Shown here: piece after piece, positions 61,383 to 64,000 of the stretch
Numbering within the stretch: the first letter of the stretch is position 1
How the letters are laid out: every line of letters starts with the position of its first letter
Source: Sphingomonadaceae bacterium
GTDB taxonomy: Bacteria > Pseudomonadota > Alphaproteobacteria > Sphingomonadales > Sphingomonadaceae
DNA length: 64,000 nt
Direction: 5' to 3'
Assembly (NCBI GenBank): GCA_019239915.1
Contig: JAFAZF010000011.1
Coordinates: 62,001 to 126,000 of the forward strand
Position numbers and translations under genes: made by a program
The notes under the pieces: generated by a model
Told to the model about the DNA's origin: nothing
Databases searched by the model: none
Seen by the model: the letters and a program-made list of their open reading frames with translations, nothing else

Positions 61383-62489
61383 ATGGCGCATCCGCCGCTG
61401 CGCGCGCAGCCCTTCTTCGACGACAAGAACCGCGCCTTCTGGCAGCTCCAGTCGGCGGGCTGGGCAGGCTACTTCGTGCTGCGCGCGCTTGGCGGCATCG
61501 CCAACGACATGGGCTTGCTGTTCATCGTCCCCACCGCGCTGGCGACGGCGACCGGCTTTTCGCTGACGCTCTTGATGGCGGCGGCGTTCCGGCGGCTCAT
61601 CAAGATGCGGCCGCTCGTCACCTGGGGCGTCTCGATCGTGATCGTGGGCATCGCCTCGGCCGCCTTCTCCACGATCGAGGTTTGGGCGCACGCGACCTTC
61701 TACCGGCCGGGCGAGATGCCGTCGGGCATCCAGTTCCTCGGCGCGATCCTGCTCGATTTCGCGATCCTAGTCGCTTGGTCGGCGCTCTACTACGGCATCA
61801 ATTTCTTCATCCTGCTCGAAGCGCAGCTCGATCGCATGACTCGCGTCGAGAGCCAGGCCGCGTCCGCGCAGCTCGCGATGCTGCGCTACCAACTTAACCC
61901 GCACTTCCTGTTCAATACGCTCAACTCGATCTCGACGCTGGTGCTGCTCAAGCAGACCGAGCGGGCGAACGCGATGCTCTCTCGCCTCTCCAGTTTCCTG
62001 CGCTATACGCTGGTCAACGAGCCCGAGAGCCTCGTCCCGCTCACACAGGAGGTGGAGACGCTGAAACTCTATCTCGATATCGAGAAGATGCGCTTCGAGG
62101 ATCGGTTGCGCGCGCATTTCGACATCGATCCGGCAGCCGCACAGGCGCGGTTGCCGTCGCTCCTGCTCCAGCCGCTCGTCGAGAACGCGATCAAATATGC
62201 AGTGACACCGCAGGAGGAAGGCGCCGACATCTCGGTGACGGCGCGGCTCAACGGCGCCAGGCTCCATATCGAGGTTTCGGATAGCGGTCCGGGCTTGAAC
62301 GATGGCGGTTCCGGGGCCATTCAGACCCAGCAGGTAACATCGACCGGGGTCGGCCTCGCCAACACGCGCGACAGGCTCGCGCAGGCTTATGGCGGCGATC
62401 ACAGGTTCGAGATCCACGGCAGCGCCGCAGGCGGCTTCGGCGTGACGATAGAAGTGCCATATCAGACGGAGCCCGGCGCGCACCCATGA
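61383..62489 (+). CDS. LytS-type sensor histidine kinase
   Basis: A 368-aa kinase. Four hydrophobic segments (about residues 20-140) form the membrane sensor. The His-kinase motif RYQLNPHFLFNTLNSISTLV holds the phosphorylated His174. A GHKL ATPase domain follows with LLQPLVENAIKYAV (N box) and SGPGLNDG with GVGLANTRDRLA (G boxes). The stop overlaps the response regulator by 4 bases. The pair resembles LytS/LytR and AlgR-like systems; the signal is unknown. Confidence 0.92.
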   Translation: MAHPPLRAQPFFDDKNRAFWQLQSAGWAGYFVLRALGGIANDMGLLFIVPTALATATGFSLTLLMAAAFRRLIKMRPLVTWGVSIVIVGIASAAFSTIEVWAHATFYRPGEMPSGIQFLGAILLDFAILVAWSALYYGINFFILLEAQLDRMTRVESQAASAQLAMLRYQLNPHFLFNTLNSISTLVLLKQTERANAMLSRLSSFLRYTLVNEPESLVPLTQEVETLKLYLDIEKMRFEDRLRAHFDIDPAAAQARLPSLLLQPLVENAIKYAVTPQEEGADISVTARLNGARLHIEVSDSGPGLNDGGSGAIQTQQVTSTGVGLANTRDRLAQAYGGDHRFEIHGSAAGGFGVTIEVPYQTEPGAHP

Positions 62490-63295
62490 CCATCCGCACC
62501 ATCCTCGTCGACGATGAGAGCCTCGCCATCCAGGGCCTCGAGCTCCGGCTCCACGCCCACGACGACGTCGAGATCATCGATCGCTGCACCAACGGGCGCG
62601 AGGCGATCCGCGCCATCAAAACGCACAAGCCGGACCTCGTCTTCCTCGACATCCAGATGCCGGGCTTCGACGGCTTCTCCGTGATCCAGGGTCTGATGGA
62701 GGTCGAGCCGCCGCTCGTCGTGTTCGTCACCGCCTATACGGATCATGCGATCCGGGCGTTCGAGGCGCAGGCGCTCGGCTATCTCATGAAGCCGGTCGAG
62801 GAGGACAAGCTCGCGGCGACGCTCGATCTCGTCCGCACGCGCCTGTCGGAAAAGCGAGCAGTCGAGGAATCGGCCAAGCTCAAAGAAGCGCTCGCCGAGC
62901 ATGCGCCCGAGGCGGCCGAGGCGATGGCCGAAGCTGGCGGCGGCGACGATGCGCCCGCCTCGAACCGCTTCGAGAAGCTGATCAACATCAAGGATCGCGG
63001 CCAGATTTTCCGCGTCGACGTCGACACGATCGAGCGGATCGACGCCGCCGGCGACTATATGTGCATCTATACCGGTGACAACACACTGATCCTGCGCGAG
63101 ACGATGAAGTTCCTCGAGAAGCGGCTCGATCCGAGGCGCTTCCAGCGCGTTCACCGCTCGACGATCGTCAACCTCGACCTTGTCCGCCAGGTGAAGCCAC
63201 ACACCAACGGCGAATGCTTCCTGGTGCTCGAGAGCGGTGCGCAGGTGAAGGTCAGCCGATCCTATCGCGATGTGGTGGCGCGCTTCGTGCACTAG
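62486..63295 (+). CDS. LytTR-family response regulator
   Basis: A 269-aa regulator. The receiver domain has RTILVDDESLAIQGLELRL and the phospho-acceptor Asp55 in LVFLDIQMPGFDGFSVI. An Ala/Glu-rich linker (about residues 130-165) connects it to a LytTR DNA-binding domain. The latter has IDAAGDYMCIYTGDNTLILR and FQRVHRSTIVNLDLVRQVKP. LytTR proteins bind imperfect direct repeats, so sites upstream of the neighbouring MFS or own genes should be sought. Coupled to the kinase by an ATGA overlap. Confidence 0.93.
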   Translation: MTIRTILVDDESLAIQGLELRLHAHDDVEIIDRCTNGREAIRAIKTHKPDLVFLDIQMPGFDGFSVIQGLMEVEPPLVVFVTAYTDHAIRAFEAQALGYLMKPVEEDKLAATLDLVRTRLSEKRAVEESAKLKEALAEHAPEAAEAMAEAGGGDDAPASNRFEKLINIKDRGQIFRVDVDTIERIDAAGDYMCIYTGDNTLILRETMKFLEKRLDPRRFQRVHRSTIVNLDLVRQVKPHTNGECFLVLESGAQVKVSRSYRDVVARFVH

Positions 63296-63308
63296 GCCAA
63301 GAGAGCTG

Positions 63309-63401
63309 CCGTTCGGTTCGAGCTTGTCGAGAACCGGCCACGGGCGCCTACTTCTCGACTGCGGGTCTCGACAGGCTCAACCCTCCGCTCGAAGGGAACG
63401 G
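63309..63401. repeat. Palindromic intergenic repeat, family A-related subgroup
   Basis: CCGTTCGGTTCGAGCTTGTC at the left and TCCGCTCGAAGGGAACGG at the right. The centre GAACCGGCCACGGGCGCCTA and onward is shared, in reverse, with the diverged element at 34267-34377. These two form a sub-type distinct from the other copies. Confidence 0.82.
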
Positions 63402-63424
63402 TCAAAACAGTTAGGCGTAGCTGG

Positions 63425-63907
63425 CTAGCCTGGCCCGAGCAGCTTCGTCACGCCATCGAGCTGCTCGCGTTCATGCGTGTCGATTGCGTTCACCTCGGCG
63501 ACCGCGGCATCGAGCGCGGCGGCATCGAATTCGCCAGAAGTGCGCTCGGCATCCAGATCGGCGCGCGCCTTGGTGACCGGCGTGCGCGCAGCTTCGAGCC
63601 GCGTCGCCGCCTGCTGCGCCGCAATCCACGCATCGCTGCCGATCGCGGCGTGACCACCCTTGGCAGCGGCCGCATGCGCCAGCCCCGCCTCCTGCTGGAA
63701 ATCGGCATCGCCCTTCTTCGCCGTCGCCACGATCTCGACATAGCGCGCCGCGAGCGCCGGGTTGGCGCGGGGTGCTGCCGGCGGCAGCGCGGCGGGCTCG
63801 CTCAGACTCAGCTTCTCGATCGGCCGCGGCGCGAGCGAGGGATAGACCGTGCCATTGGCACAGCAGGCGAGCGACAGCAGCGCGATGGGCGAAAGGAGGC
63901 GGCGCAT
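63425..63907 (-). CDS. Putative lipoprotein, unknown
   Basis: A 160-aa protein. MRRLLSPIALLSLACC ends with a lipobox-like LACC at residues 13-16; the first or second cysteine may be lipidated. The mature part is Ala-rich and predicted helical with many Lys/Glu/Asp residues, perhaps a coiled coil. No domain is recognised. It lies between the two-component pair and a tRNA gene and is on its own. Confidence 0.65.
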   Translation of the reverse strand: MRRLLSPIALLSLACCANGTVYPSLAPRPIEKLSLSEPAALPPAAPRANPALAARYVEIVATAKKGDADFQQEAGLAHAAAAKGGHAAIGSDAWIAAQQAATRLEAARTPVTKARADLDAERTSGEFDAAALDAAVAEVNAIDTHEREQLDGVTKLLGPG

Positions 63908-63986
63908 GGTGATGGCTTAGGTAACGCGTCATCACCATGCAACGGGGTTGCGCCATGACTCTCGGCGATCTAAGAGCCGCGGCCAC

Positions 63987-64000
63987 GCGCCCGTAGCTCA
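63987..64000 (+). tRNA. 5' end of a tRNA gene (cut by window edge)
   Basis: The last 14 bases, GCGCCCGTAGCTCA, match the start of a tRNA: acceptor strand GCGCCCG, UA at positions 8-9, then GCUCA of the D-arm. A GCGCCCG start is common for tRNA-Arg, but the anticodon is not visible, so the identity is a guess. Confidence 0.6.

Overview
The window is a strongly GC-rich chromosomal segment that reads like a sphingomonad (Sphingomonas-type alphaproteobacterium). The reasons are the gene families themselves, the order argS / SPOR protein / nagZ / scpA / scpB / tatABC, the frequent GTG starts joined by 4-base stop/start overlaps, and many copies of palindromic intergenic repeats. This assignment is inferred from content, not from a database search. 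There is no sign of prophage, insertion sequence, CRISPR array or plasmid genes.

Region 1 (1-11730) is a flagellar locus. A minus-strand operon flgB-C-D-E-F-G-H runs off the left edge. Facing it are a small motA/motB-like stator pair, flgA-flgM-flgN, a lytic transglycosylase, flhA and fliA. Three good -24/-12 (sigma-54) promoters sit in front of flgB, flgA and the transglycosylase, so a sigma-54 to FliA/FlgM cascade is likely. Region 2 (11860-14134) follows fliA. It holds an unrecognised protein, an acyl-carrier-like protein and a stand-alone seryl-tRNA-synthetase-like ligase of the amino acid:[carrier protein] ligase type, then a small membrane protein. This is the least conventional system in the window.

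Region 3 (14200-34171) is a complete dcw (division and cell wall) cluster: mraZ, rsmH, ftsL, ftsI, murE, murF, mraY, murD, ftsW, murG, murC, murB, ddl, ftsQ, ftsA, ftsZ, closed by a strong terminator. Its oddities are an in-frame amber codon inside murE, an FtsL with a long lysine/alanine tail, a repeat inserted in frame in murB, and two other repeats whose ends supply the ribosome binding sites of murC and ddl.

Region 4 (34260-44970) carries a large TPR/SPOR protein, a dGTPase-like HD protein, argS, a second SPOR protein, nagZ, scpA-scpB and tatA-B-C. Region 5 (44970-56770) is mostly minus-strand: small envelope proteins, an OmpA-family protein, a TIR-like membrane protein coupled to a CPBP protease, the (p)ppGpp synthetase/hydrolase, rpoZ, a phospholipase-D-type enzyme, a methyltransferase and a CDC48-type AAA ATPase. 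Region 6 (56970-64000) has a LysR regulator, a cyclophilin, a luciferase-like monooxygenase, a DHA2 transporter, a LytS/LytTR two-component pair, a lipoprotein, and the first bases of a tRNA gene at the right edge.

The main points for follow-up are the murE amber codon, the carrier protein/ligase operon next to fliA, and the way palindromic repeats have been built into coding and translation-start regions of the murein genes.
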